This document shows positions 7,523 through 17,364 of a DNA stretch of 34,987 nucleotides, piece after piece (position 1 is the first letter of the stretch; every line of letters begins with the position of its first letter). Made by a program: the position numbers and the translations under genes. This DNA is from a virus. The stretch spans positions 1 to 34,987 of the IMG/VR virus record IMGVR_UViG_3300024264_000093, one strand, 5' to 3'. The notes beneath the pieces were generated by a model. That model did no database searches. It was given only the letters and a program-made list of their open reading frames with translations, and had not been told where the DNA came from.

Positions 7523-10057
7523 TTAAAACCTTTGTGCATATTGTGATGGTGGAAAATAATATTCTTGATCGTAATCTTTTTGATAACGTCTTTCCATCTT
7601 TGTTAGATAACCAGGGTCCATAGTTTCCATTAACCCATGTAAAACCATATAATCAGCAGCAACTCTTGTATAAAATAAATTAGAAAATGGTGTATTTCTC
7701 ATAGCAAATTTTACTGCATCTTTGGCTGCATCATCACCTCTAACAAACTTTTGAAACAATGATGTAAGATCATCAGCTACGCCAAAAGCAGGACCAGCCA
7801 ATGTTTTTGTAAATGACTGACCATACCTATTAAATTCACCAAACATAAAATCACCAAATATTCCCATCCCACCACCTTGGACCATTGACGCTGTAATGAC
7901 TTTTGCTGATTTCATATAATCATCACTAAAAATTGTTTTAGGCTCTTTACCTTTTAAAATATCTTTAGCTGACATTGCTACATAACCCATAGCACTCATA
8001 CCTGCTATCATCTTCATAGTGCCTGTAAAACCACTTGTGTAATACTGTCTTGTTAAACCTTTAGTAATCATAGTTATAGGAAAACCTTTAAGCATCATAA
8101 TCATTCTTATAACTTCGCCACCAATAGTTCCCTTAGCATAGCCTTGATTCATGATGGCTCTTTCTTTTGCTCCAGGAGTAGGAATAGCTGTATCTGCACC
8201 ATCTGTGTAAAGAGTACCTATCTTGGTTCTTAGCTCATCTCTTGTGCTTGCACGCATGTTATCTGTAATATCCATTGTGCCTGTTTTGTCACGAATATAC
8301 AAATCAAGTGCATTTGTTGGTATGTCATCTGCTAAATCAGGAAACAAATATTCCCTGCCATCTTTAGCTTTCATATCAACATCTTTAAATAATTTTAATT
8401 CTTTTTCATTAATGTCATATTTTTCTAAAAAATTTTTAAATGATGAGTCAATATCTTTCCATTGTTTTTTTACCGAGGCTGCACCATCAAAAGCCAAAAC
8501 TCTTGCAACACCGACTTTCTGTGCATGATTCCAATATCTCATACCATTTAATTTAAAAAACAATGCGTGCATTTTAGATATAAAACCAGGACCAAAATCT
8601 TCAGGACCATGCCTAGATAAAACATTACCTGTCATACCTTCGACACCTACAAGAAGTCTAATAGCAAATTCTTTTCGTTCAGGTCCACGCAAACCTTCAA
8701 ATATGTCTTTTAAAGCTGTACCAAAATTATTAAAAAAACCTCTTTCAGTATTAGATGCCAAGAAAGCTGCTTTTGAGGCAACATCAGTTATAGAAGCAAC
8801 AGTAGCTCCCCCTAAATAAGCTGTCTCCTGTATCATCCTAAACCCTGAAGCTACGCTTTGAAAATCAGCACCAAAAAAAACACCCTCACTAATACCTACA
8901 GCATTAAGTGAATTATCTAGTTGTGCAAATTCTTTCATTGCAGCGTTTCTTTGCCACTTGCTTGTTTTCATAGTAGGGTCTGACGCAGCTTTTGCATCAA
9001 TATCGTCTAAAATTCTTTCTATCATCATTTTAGGATTTGTGCCTAGATTTTCCATTAAAGCTATAGATCTGCCATCATGCGTTAATCCATCTATTATAGT
9101 TTCAAATAAATTTCTTCTATTATATTTTTCTGAATATTGAAAAGCAGCTTCACCATCTTTAAAATGCAAAACTCTCGATTGACTTAAACTTTTTGCTAAA
9201 TTTGATTGCCCAGTAAAAGATGTGATAGGATCTCTTTTCCCATTAATAGTGTATTCACCATCACTTCTTTTGTGTATTCCTGAAATTAAACTATTATAAG
9301 TTTCTTTTAAAAATTCTTCTTGTGCATCTTTACCATCTTTTCTTGGAACAACATCTTTGTAAGTTGATTCATCTAACAATGGCGTAATGTCATCTCTCCA
9401 TTTTTCATAACCAGCGTCACTCATTAATTTTGCATCATGTGACTGTCTTGTTATATAATTTTCTAATTTATTAATATAAGCACCAGCTCTATTTTTTCTT
9501 GATAAAGTATAGTCTTGAACTCTTCTAATAATTTTAGCAATTAATTTTGCTTCATTCGATACATTTGGCTCTTCACCTTCTTTCGGATGCAAAGCCATGT
9601 GTACTTCTTTATCGTATATCCCTTTTTTTGCAGCTTCTGTTAAATCGTTTTTTTCTAAACCAATTAATAATTGACTCTGCAAATCTGCTATTGCAGTCCT
9701 ACTTTCTGCATCTATACTAAGCATGTTGTGCATTTTAGCATTGCCTACCATAATACCACGCAAAACCTTATAAGGATTTTGTTCAGTTGTGCGTATTGTG
9801 TTTATTAATTTAGCGTGAATTTTTGCATTTCTTAAAGCGTTATTTCTCCTTCTTGCTGCGATAATTTTAGCTGTCTTTGCCATTTCAAGAGCTTCTTCAA
9901 TTACTGCATCTAAATCAGATTGACTTTTTATTTTTAAATTATTTCTCTTAATAACGCCTTCAATGTTGTCTAAAATAGACTCAGCTTCTTTACCTGGTAA
10001 TTTCATACCTTTTGCTTCAGCAGCAGCTAATACTTCATCTAAACATTTTCTTGCCAT
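7523..10057 (-). CDS. Large internal virion (ejection) protein
   Basis: The 844-residue, mostly helical protein occupies the position of the T7 gp16-type ejection protein, after two other putative ejection proteins. The N-terminal third is Lys/Ala/Asp-rich helix. Glycine-rich moderately hydrophobic segments occur near residues 650-700 ('GTMKMIAGMSAMGYVAMSAK') and 700-770. The C-terminus reads 'YMVLHGLMETMDPGYLTKME' and ends 'YYFPPSQYAQRF'. I recall this end from internal proteins of many podoviruses of alphaproteobacteria. I see no lysozyme or transglycosylase signature. It probably leaves the capsid with the DNA to form a conduit across the envelope; the role is inferred from order, size and composition. 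Confidence 0.7.
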   Translation of the reverse strand: MARKCLDEVLAAAEAKGMKLPGKEAESILDNIEGVIKRNNLKIKSQSDLDAVIEEALEMAKTAKIIAARRRNNALRNAKIHAKLINTIRTTEQNPYKVLRGIMVGNAKMHNMLSIDAESRTAIADLQSQLLIGLEKNDLTEAAKKGIYDKEVHMALHPKEGEEPNVSNEAKLIAKIIRRVQDYTLSRKNRAGAYINKLENYITRQSHDAKLMSDAGYEKWRDDITPLLDESTYKDVVPRKDGKDAQEEFLKETYNSLISGIHKRSDGEYTINGKRDPITSFTGQSNLAKSLSQSRVLHFKDGEAAFQYSEKYNRRNLFETIIDGLTHDGRSIALMENLGTNPKMMIERILDDIDAKAASDPTMKTSKWQRNAAMKEFAQLDNSLNAVGISEGVFFGADFQSVASGFRMIQETAYLGGATVASITDVASKAAFLASNTERGFFNNFGTALKDIFEGLRGPERKEFAIRLLVGVEGMTGNVLSRHGPEDFGPGFISKMHALFFKLNGMRYWNHAQKVGVARVLAFDGAASVKKQWKDIDSSFKNFLEKYDINEKELKLFKDVDMKAKDGREYLFPDLADDIPTNALDLYIRDKTGTMDITDNMRASTRDELRTKIGTLYTDGADTAIPTPGAKERAIMNQGYAKGTIGGEVIRMIMMLKGFPITMITKGLTRQYYTSGFTGTMKMIAGMSAMGYVAMSAKDILKGKEPKTIFSDDYMKSAKVITASMVQGGGMGIFGDFMFGEFNRYGQSFTKTLAGPAFGVADDLTSLFQKFVRGDDAAKDAVKFAMRNTPFSNLFYTRVAADYMVLHGLMETMDPGYLTKMERRYQKDYDQEYYFPPSQYAQRF

Positions 10058-10061
10058 TACA

Positions 10062-11786
10062 CTACCTTACTAAACATCTTGCAGCAGCTTCTGCTGCTGA
10101 TTGAAATGATGTTTCTGCTCGTTGCACATCTTCATTAGCTATTTTAATATTTTCTGCATCTGTGTCTGTAATTAAATTAGATTTTTTATAATGCTCAATT
10201 TCATCTAACAACTGTTGTTCTTCTATGTCTAATTCTTTTAACTCCAGTTCACGAGCCACTGGATCAGGACCTGAAAATATATCTCGACCTTCTGCTTCTA
10301 TAGCTTCGTCTAACCTTTTCATAGCTTCCATTTGCTCAGTCATAGCTTCATCAAATAAAGTAGGCTCCAATCCATCAGTATCAACCCTACCTAACATTTG
10401 TTCATAATAAGCATTAAACTGATCGTTTTGTTTAATCTGTGCCATAAAATCTGTATCGCTTACACCTTTGTAATTTATATTATTTTCATCTGCGTAAGCC
10501 TTAAGCTCTTGTGCTTGTTGATATGCAATTACAGCATCTTCGTCATTAAAACTGTATCTTTGTTGCCCATCTATATCATCACGCAACGCAGATATAAACT
10601 CACCTTCTGTTGGCTCGTTTGCAAAATAACCTTCTTCAGTTGCGTCTCTTGCTAAAACATCTATGCCTTGTCCATCATTTTTTTTATAAAATGATGCTCC
10701 AGCTTTAATGTTTTCATCAAATTCTTTAATCATTCTGTCTTTAGAATTTATACCCTTTTCTCTTACCCAAGTAGAAAACCTTTTAGGTTGTTTAATTTTT
10801 GGACTAATAATGTCAGGGAACTTAACGCCTTTTGCTTTTATGTTTAATTTAAATTCATTGTCTATATCATCTAAAGTTCTTAGCATAGACTTTTCGTCTG
10901 CAAAGTTTACAAATTCAGGCTCTCTGTTTTTTGGGTCATATTTTCTTGGTTTTAAATTTCCATCAGCATCTAAAATAGATTGAACTTGAACTGGTTTACC
11001 ACTGGCTTTTTGTGCAATACTTGCTTTTAAAGCTGCTTCTAATGTTTCTTTTCTAGCTCTTTGTAACCTATCTGAAAATTTACCACCAACAACATGTAAC
11101 CCACCACCTAAAATACCACCGATAGTAACATTTAAAAAACTATCTAATAAAGTATAATCCTTATCTTGTTCTAGCTCTGCTGTACTTAATATAATTGGCT
11201 CTACTAAAGCAGCACCTGCAATACCCTCACCAGCACCTGCGAAAAACCTTTTACCTGTTTTCCCTGTTTGAAAAGCACTTTCTTTAGCAATTCTACCTAA
11301 AGTTACAGATTCTTTAGTTTTAGCTGCACGCCTAGCGTTTACAAATGTTCTGACTGCTGCACCTGGTATAAAAGACGCTGCTACATTTAGAGGGTCTAAC
11401 ATACTACCAATGAGTGCTGTTCCAAATCTAGCTGCCCCCATACCAAATCCACCTCTTGCACGAGATAGTATTTCTTGCCTTTCTGCTCTTTCATCAAATC
11501 TATTAGCAATAAACATTGCTGCTGTCTTAGTTAACCCTGACTCTGGGTAATTTAATCCATCTCTGTAATACTCGCTATTTTTCCATGTTTCTTTGTCTAT
11601 AGTTTCACCAGACTTTTGATGCACTCTTAACATTACATTTCTCATACCAGACATAAATGGGTTGTAATAAAAAGTTTCTTCAAGCGTAGTGCTTAAAACA
11701 TCTAAGTTAGATGAGACAGAGTAATTTAAAAAATCATCTCTTGCTATGCTGTCATCTTGTGTTTCTGGTAAATATAAGCCTGACAT
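10062..11786 (-). CDS. Internal virion (ejection) protein with Gly/Ala membrane-active segments
   Basis: The 574-residue product has small-residue-rich, weakly hydrophobic stretches at about 110-150 (GGFGMGAARFGTALIGSMLD, then ASFIPGAAV) and 180-235 (AGAGEGIAGAALVEPIIL, GGILGGGLHVVGG). Charged helices fill the rest, including an acidic Glu/Gln-rich region near 440-560. This mix suggests a protein that inserts into membranes during DNA ejection, like the T7 core proteins. It lies two bases before the 11788 gene and four bases before the large ejection gene. No enzyme motif is visible and the family name is unknown to me. Confidence 0.6.
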   Translation of the reverse strand: MSGLYLPETQDDSIARDDFLNYSVSSNLDVLSTTLEETFYYNPFMSGMRNVMLRVHQKSGETIDKETWKNSEYYRDGLNYPESGLTKTAAMFIANRFDERAERQEILSRARGGFGMGAARFGTALIGSMLDPLNVAASFIPGAAVRTFVNARRAAKTKESVTLGRIAKESAFQTGKTGKRFFAGAGEGIAGAALVEPIILSTAELEQDKDYTLLDSFLNVTIGGILGGGLHVVGGKFSDRLQRARKETLEAALKASIAQKASGKPVQVQSILDADGNLKPRKYDPKNREPEFVNFADEKSMLRTLDDIDNEFKLNIKAKGVKFPDIISPKIKQPKRFSTWVREKGINSKDRMIKEFDENIKAGASFYKKNDGQGIDVLARDATEEGYFANEPTEGEFISALRDDIDGQQRYSFNDEDAVIAYQQAQELKAYADENNINYKGVSDTDFMAQIKQNDQFNAYYEQMLGRVDTDGLEPTLFDEAMTEQMEAMKRLDEAIEAEGRDIFSGPDPVARELELKELDIEEQQLLDEIEHYKKSNLITDTDAENIKIANEDVQRAETSFQSAAEAAARCLVR

Positions 11787-11787
11787 G

Positions 11788-14037
11788 TTATCTTTTACCC
11801 AAATTTATCAGTTTTTGCTGACTTTCTTGATATTTTTCTTTTGCTTTGTTTATTCTTAATTCCTTTAATTGCTCAGAATTAAGACCTTGTACTTCCTCTT
11901 TTGTTACACCAAATATTTCTATATCTCTTTTTTCTTTAGCTGTTTGCTCTGCCAGTGTACCTTTGTTTATAAGTTGGTCCCAAGTATATTCAATCCTATT
12001 ACCTGTTTCTTTGCTTATAACTTGTGACCCATTTGCATTTGCGTTCACTAAAAACACACCAGTTTCACTTTCATTTGTAATCCAACGTAACCCAGTACCA
12101 GCTTGACCTATATAAGTATTAAATGATCTTGCACCTGGTGGTAACTTAACTATTTTTTCTAAAGACTTTTTATCAGAAATTACAGAAGTAAGTGCTCTAT
12201 GAACCTTGTCTTGATCTGTTTTCATTACCTTATCATTAGGTATTCTATATGCACCATAATTTACTGTCCTTATATCATAACTGCTATTAATTATTGACAT
12301 AGCTTGATTTACAGCTTCACTATTAGTCACACTTGGGTTTGTCGCTTTTATATATATAGCTGTTTTTGCGATTGCCATTTCAACGGCATCAACACTATCA
12401 GACCTACCATTGCCTGATAAAATACTTCCATATTGCGACTGACCAACTGCACTCTCTCTAAAATTATTAAACTCACGATTAACCTCTTGTGTGATCGATT
12501 TTTGGTCTGCTGACTCAACTCTTTTATCAATAAATTCTTTAGGGGACTTCTTTGCTGAAAGAAATGTATTGTTTATAGATAATGTTGGATTTATCATTGT
12601 TAGGTTTTCGTATTGAGTAAAACCATTTTTCATCATTTGTGGAATTAAATATTTTTCGTGACCTTGTTCTCTGGCTTCTTCTACTAATTTTTTTAAAAAA
12701 TTAGAAGCTTCTGCTGGTTCCATAGAATCGTATTCACTGTAGATACTTTTAATTTCTTCAGTAGAATATATTTTAATATCTTTATCAGCAAACCCCATTC
12801 TTTTTTGCATGGATACTAACTTTTCTGTTGTAACATCTAACCCTGTTGTCACTTCTCCAAACTCTTGTTTTAGTTTTGTTTTAATATATAAAACAGGATC
12901 ACCAGTTCTTGCAGTAGCTATTGATGAAAATTTTTCTTTCATTTTAATTAATATCTGCACTTCTTCGTATGCTTTGTCACCCTTCGCTGACTTTGCCCTT
13001 GCTTCCTGATTCATTATAGCCGTCTGCATACTTTCAACAGACTGAAACTCATATGGCTTTACTCTTTCAGCTGCACCTTTTTCTATCAACAAGTTTAATT
13101 TTAAAGGTAAAAATAATTTTTTTCCTGGCTCACCTAAAGCATGGTATTTTTTTTCTAACTCGTTGATTAATTCATCTGAATTTTCTGCACCTAATATAAT
13201 TTTTGCTTCAGTAGACTTGTAACTTATATCTAATTCTGATGAGCGACCATCAGTTATCTCATTAATTCTTCCTTGTATTTTAGATGAAAAAGTATCTCTT
13301 TCACTAGCACTGTAACCTTTATATATTTTACTTTCTGGGTTTATCACCTCTTTTTGCATAACTTGTAATTCTTCTAATGTTTTTCCTTCATCACTTATGT
13401 CTACTAACAAACCACGCTTATCAGCTTCTTTGAGTGCTTCTTCAGCAGTCTTGTATTTAAGAAAAGGTGTGTAACCATTAGCAAGGTTAATTTTTTCTTG
13501 CTCTTCCAATTTTTGTTTTAGCTTTAATATTGCTCCTGGTTCTTTTGTAACAACCAACTCATCTATAATTGTGCTTATGTGATTCTGTGCGTTCTGTGCT
13601 CTAACTTTAGTCCCTTTTGCAAAAGAACTTTGTCTGCCTTCTTCTTTACCATTAGCTGCAATTATTTCTAAACTATTATCAAACTTTTGTTGAAAATCTT
13701 TTCTTAATTTAAATTTATTTTTTGCAATATTTAATTCTATGTTTTTAAACTGTCTAAATTTGTCATCATATTCTGCAACACTTAAACTTCCATTTGTTCT
13801 ATTAAACTCAGATATTTTTTCTTTATATTCTAAACTAGCTTTAGTGATTGCATCATCTGCAACCGACTGTGCTTCTGCATCAAAAAAATCTGTAGCTATT
13901 CTATCTGCTTCTTTACCAAATGCTGCAAGCTGTTGACCAACGCCAGTAAAAGCACCTGATGTAGCTCTTGGACCTAAAGAACCACCAGCTGTAATTCCTG
14001 TTGCTCCAACGCCTTTGTTATATAATGGTATCTTCAT
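11788..14037 (-). CDS. Long coiled-coil internal virion protein (T7 gp15-like position)
   Basis: The 749-residue product begins MKIPLYNKGVGATG, with an N-terminal Gly/Ala/Thr-rich stretch followed by long charged helices. Lys, Glu, Asn and Gln are abundant, with heptad-like segments at about 50-130, 160-300 and 690-749. There is no signal peptide and no clear membrane segment. It lies between the small gp14-like protein and the two other ejection proteins, the usual place for the gp15-like core component. The assignment rests on order, size and composition only. Confidence 0.6.
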   Translation of the reverse strand: MKIPLYNKGVGATGITAGGSLGPRATSGAFTGVGQQLAAFGKEADRIATDFFDAEAQSVADDAITKASLEYKEKISEFNRTNGSLSVAEYDDKFRQFKNIELNIAKNKFKLRKDFQQKFDNSLEIIAANGKEEGRQSSFAKGTKVRAQNAQNHISTIIDELVVTKEPGAILKLKQKLEEQEKINLANGYTPFLKYKTAEEALKEADKRGLLVDISDEGKTLEELQVMQKEVINPESKIYKGYSASERDTFSSKIQGRINEITDGRSSELDISYKSTEAKIILGAENSDELINELEKKYHALGEPGKKLFLPLKLNLLIEKGAAERVKPYEFQSVESMQTAIMNQEARAKSAKGDKAYEEVQILIKMKEKFSSIATARTGDPVLYIKTKLKQEFGEVTTGLDVTTEKLVSMQKRMGFADKDIKIYSTEEIKSIYSEYDSMEPAEASNFLKKLVEEAREQGHEKYLIPQMMKNGFTQYENLTMINPTLSINNTFLSAKKSPKEFIDKRVESADQKSITQEVNREFNNFRESAVGQSQYGSILSGNGRSDSVDAVEMAIAKTAIYIKATNPSVTNSEAVNQAMSIINSSYDIRTVNYGAYRIPNDKVMKTDQDKVHRALTSVISDKKSLEKIVKLPPGARSFNTYIGQAGTGLRWITNESETGVFLVNANANGSQVISKETGNRIEYTWDQLINKGTLAEQTAKEKRDIEIFGVTKEEVQGLNSEQLKELRINKAKEKYQESQQKLINLGKR

Positions 14038-14057
14038 TTAATCACCTACATTTATTC

Positions 14058-14540
14058 TTACGTTATATAACTTTTTTTACCAAGTCCTGTTCCACTAGAG
14101 CCACCACCTCCACCAGCAGACATTTTTGCTGCATCTTCTCCTGCTTCTAGTAAAGTCATATATGCAGCAGTTTTGTATTGTTGTGACCTAGCACTTGCAC
14201 TTGCTCTTGCCATAGCAGCTTCATTAATCTTAGATGCTTCTTCTATAGACCCAGCATAACGTATATTTACTGCATCCATTTCTGTGTTAAAAAATGTGTC
14301 AGCCAAGGATTGCAAGGCACTTCCTGACATTTGCACACCTGATTTGGCTACGGCAACTCTTTGCATACCAACTAATCTATCTGATTGTTTTCTAAGGTTT
14401 TTTTCTTTTTGCCTAGTTGCACGCTGTATTAATACTTGTTCATTTTCAGCTACTTTAGCATTGTATTCGCCCATCTGCCTTGCAGCTTTAGCAGATGCCA
14501 TATTGCCTTTATAACCAAGAACTGCTTTTAATATTGCCAT
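14058..14540 (-). CDS. Small internal virion protein (T7 gp14-like)
   Basis: The 160-residue product is rich in Ala, Gln, Lys and Arg, with almost continuous helix from residue 13 to 140 (AKAARQMGEYNAKVAENEQ; 'RKQSDRLVGMQRVAVAKSGV'). It ends in a Gly/Ser linker (GGGGGSSGTG). The segment 'VAKSGVQMSGSALQSLADTF' is typical of short podovirus internal proteins encoded just before the large ejection proteins. The start at 14540 shares a base with the stop of the GNAT-like gene. In T7 the equivalent, gp14, forms the outer-membrane part of the ejection channel. That function is carried over here by position and composition only. Confidence 0.65.
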   Translation of the reverse strand: MAILKAVLGYKGNMASAKAARQMGEYNAKVAENEQVLIQRATRQKEKNLRKQSDRLVGMQRVAVAKSGVQMSGSALQSLADTFFNTEMDAVNIRYAGSIEEASKINEAAMARASASARSQQYKTAAYMTLLEAGEDAAKMSAGGGGGSSGTGLGKKSYIT

Positions 14541-14962
14541 TACGCTACCCTTGCAAAACGATAATAGTCCGAACCATCAGGACCATATTTCTTCATTAAA
14601 CCTTCGTTCTCAAACCCTAGCCACTCTACATATCTTATAGCTTGCTGGTCATTTGTGTGTACACTTGCCTGTATACGCTTTAAACTTGCATCATCCTGCA
14701 CATGATCTAACAATAAACTAGAGTATTTTGCAGCAGCAAATGGTTTCTTGTAAGCTATGCTTGACATAACAAACCATGCTTCACCTACGTTTTCCCACAA
14801 TCCATATACACCACCAATCATAAATACCTTACTTCCCTGCAATGCTGTGTATGCACTAATGCAACTTTCTTTCATCATAGCTGCTTTTGAGCTTTCTGGA
14901 AAATGAAAATTAGTCTCTATCATTTCCAAGTCCTCTTTTTCAAACTTTTTAATACTAAGCAT
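14540..14962 (-). CDS. GNAT-fold protein of the T7 gp13 (internal virion protein A) type
   Basis: The 140-residue frame starts at ATG 14962; the codon before it is TTG. It overlaps the tail nozzle gene by 8 bases. The pattern resembles a GNAT acetyltransferase: 'FMIGGVYGLWENVGEAWFVM' as the central hairpin, a helix 'YSSLLLDHVQDDASLKRIQA' and the late motif 'AIRYVEWLGFENEGLMKKYG'. T7 gp13 and its relatives have this fold and are needed for assembly of internal proteins, although some are not known to be catalytic. The canonical Q/RxxGxG/A CoA loop is not evident, so activity is doubtful. Its place between the nozzle and gp14-like genes matches T7 gene 13. Confidence 0.7.
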   Translation of the reverse strand: MLSIKKFEKEDLEMIETNFHFPESSKAAMMKESCISAYTALQGSKVFMIGGVYGLWENVGEAWFVMSSIAYKKPFAAAKYSSLLLDHVQDDASLKRIQASVHTNDQQAIRYVEWLGFENEGLMKKYGPDGSDYYRFARVA

Positions 14963-17363
14963 CAAATGTATTAGACCTTCTCATAATAGCTAATATTGTC
15001 ATTGGCAATGGCTGTGTTTGCCTTATAACAATCTTTGCATCATTGTCATACCCTGACGGAAAGGATATTTCCTTATCTCCATTAAACAAAGGTACAGCTT
15101 CATCCATGTTCATACTACTATCTCTAAACGGCAATCTGTCTAAGTTATTTGTATCAGGACCTAACTCTGCACCAACTGTCTGAAAGAATCTAGCTGTAAC
15201 ACCATGTATTCTTTTTATCTTGCCTTGTGCAATGCCATCTTCTGCACCAGCTTCCATACGCAATGTTTCTAGTGATGATGTATAACCATATCCAATATGA
15301 ACCTTAGTTGAGCTTCTATCTAATGTAATTGCACCACCACTGACTGTTTTATCAGCGTGTGCAGCACCATCTGCTAAAATAGTTACTGTTACACCCTCAA
15401 GATGATTTAAGCCTGTAATAGACGTTGTAGCACTGCCACTATATGTCAAACCACTATCTACAAAAAAAGCATCTGTTACATCATCATTAAAATATAATGA
15501 CTTTAGAAAAACAATATGCCTTACAGTAGTGCTGTTAATAGTTCTTTTTACACTCAAGTAAACTTGGTCTTCTGCACCACTAGGTATAGCTGTAATACTT
15601 TCTACTACACCACTACCACCTAAACTGTGTTCATGCCAACCTACTGTTGCGTTTGCTCTGTCATAAGTTAATCCAATTAGTCTGCCGTCACTGTGAACAA
15701 ACCATAATAATAACTCAGGCTCCTGTTGCCAAACCATGTCAGTCAAGCCACCTCTAGCTAAATGGTCAGCTAACACAGTTAAATCAACACCTAACAATCC
15801 ATCTGTATCTAAGTCAAAGGTTATCTCTTTTACTTTTTCAGCACCTTTTTGTATTAATATCGTACTGTTACCTGCTCTTAATGGCTTTACATTACCTGTG
15901 CCGAATGTAGTTTCTCTTAATACGTTAACATTAGTAGGTGTAACTGGCTCTGACCCTGCACCACCTGATAACGTAAACTCAGCACTGGTAGTCAATAACT
16001 GTAAGAATCTAGCTGGTAATAAATGTCTTATGACGTTAACTTGGTCTGATGCTATCGTAACATTAATTGCTGCATCATCTGCTGTGCCTGGTGTATGATT
16101 CTCAAAATCAGCAGAAACACTACCAAATATAGTTTGTGGCTGACTTGTTGTACTTGCAAAATACAATCGTTCTTCGTAAAAACCTATAGCTCTAGGAAAT
16201 CCAGTAGTTGTACTAAAGCTGCCTAACGACCATTTTGCAGTAGCATTACTTGATCCTACTGTATTGTGTGGAAGTACTGATACGCCACCATCATCTTCTT
16301 TAACTGTTGCCGTTACTGTTGTTGCGTTTGTGTAGCCTGTAATCTTGACATAACCTGTATCATCATGCCTATATTCCCAATTCAAACTGCCATAAGTTTC
16401 TGTGCCTGACGTGTGCACTGGTGGCGTGTTACCTGATGTTTGCGTAGATCCAGTCGTATGCTTATAAACATGACCATTATACCTTACAAAAGCATTATTA
16501 GCGTAACTTGTACTAGCTGCCCACTCGTCATAATGTATTTCTAAAACCTCACGAAACCTTATCAATCTGCCTACATCTGTACTTGCAAATAAATCAGCAC
16601 TTGCTGTAATTGTTACAGAGCCAGTATCTGCTGACGCATATAAAGTTGTTGCAGTAATATTCTCATCTAAATAAGGACCATCAACAAAATCAATATCTGT
16701 TAATGTCCATGATGTATGACTTGTTCTTGTTAACTTTGCAGGTTCATGGCTATTATGTGATAAAAACAAAACATCTGCTGACTGTGCAAAGTTAATCGTA
16801 GATAACTGTGATGTAGTATATGGCGTGGTTATTTCTATTACTTTACCAGCAGTACCTGCACTGCCATATGTTGTAAACGCAGAACTGTTAATACCACTTA
16901 GCTCAAATGTATTAGTTGTAACACTTGCAACTGTAAACTCTCTGTTGTTTACTTCTGTCATACCCACAACGCCAGAAATAAAAACTCTATCTCCATTACT
17001 CATACCATGTGAATTAGATGTTACAACTGCTGGATTTGCTTTTGTTATTGCAGATATTGCTGTAGTTGCTGCTGTGACTAAGCCACCATCTTTATATATT
17101 CTAACGTAAAGATTACCAAACTCTAAGACATAGGCTTGCGTATCACTAAACTCAAAGTTAATTAATCTTACCTGACCACCATCTTTTGTGGTTCCTGCGT
17201 AATATGTACCAGGTCTTCTTGTCACTCCACCTTGAGGGAAGACAATCATATTGTTTAAATCTTTTACGGCTTCATTATATTTCTGTAAGTCTATTCTACC
17301 TTCAAGCCTAGGAGATATTTCACCTGCTCTGAAGTTGGTGATAATAGACGATACTCTAGCCAT
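14955..17363 (-). CDS. Tail tubular protein B / nozzle (T7 gp12-like)
   Basis: The 802-residue protein starts MARVSSIITNFRAGEISPRL and continues 'EGRIDLQKYNEAVKDLNNMI', 'FPQGGVTRRPGTYYAG'. This is the characteristic opening of the podovirus nozzle (tail tubular B) family. The body is beta-rich with many Thr/Ser/Val strands, and the end contains the 'RFFQTVGAELG' and 'DRLPFRDSS' elements seen in that family. It would form the distal tail tube below the adaptor encoded immediately upstream. Only one base separates the two genes, so they are probably translated together. Confidence 0.85.
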   Translation of the reverse strand: MARVSSIITNFRAGEISPRLEGRIDLQKYNEAVKDLNNMIVFPQGGVTRRPGTYYAGTTKDGGQVRLINFEFSDTQAYVLEFGNLYVRIYKDGGLVTAATTAISAITKANPAVVTSNSHGMSNGDRVFISGVVGMTEVNNREFTVASVTTNTFELSGINSSAFTTYGSAGTAGKVIEITTPYTTSQLSTINFAQSADVLFLSHNSHEPAKLTRTSHTSWTLTDIDFVDGPYLDENITATTLYASADTGSVTITASADLFASTDVGRLIRFREVLEIHYDEWAASTSYANNAFVRYNGHVYKHTTGSTQTSGNTPPVHTSGTETYGSLNWEYRHDDTGYVKITGYTNATTVTATVKEDDGGVSVLPHNTVGSSNATAKWSLGSFSTTTGFPRAIGFYEERLYFASTTSQPQTIFGSVSADFENHTPGTADDAAINVTIASDQVNVIRHLLPARFLQLLTTSAEFTLSGGAGSEPVTPTNVNVLRETTFGTGNVKPLRAGNSTILIQKGAEKVKEITFDLDTDGLLGVDLTVLADHLARGGLTDMVWQQEPELLLWFVHSDGRLIGLTYDRANATVGWHEHSLGGSGVVESITAIPSGAEDQVYLSVKRTINSTTVRHIVFLKSLYFNDDVTDAFFVDSGLTYSGSATTSITGLNHLEGVTVTILADGAAHADKTVSGGAITLDRSSTKVHIGYGYTSSLETLRMEAGAEDGIAQGKIKRIHGVTARFFQTVGAELGPDTNNLDRLPFRDSSMNMDEAVPLFNGDKEISFPSGYDNDAKIVIRQTQPLPMTILAIMRRSNTFDA

Positions 17364-17364
17364 A

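Noticed and set aside
15736-16098. Plus-strand open frames of 90-140 codons inside the virion block (also 742-1164, 8223-8528, 16825-17109, 20986-21309)
   Set aside because: All lie opposite well-supported structural genes, show no family pattern, lack ribosome sites and run against the operon.
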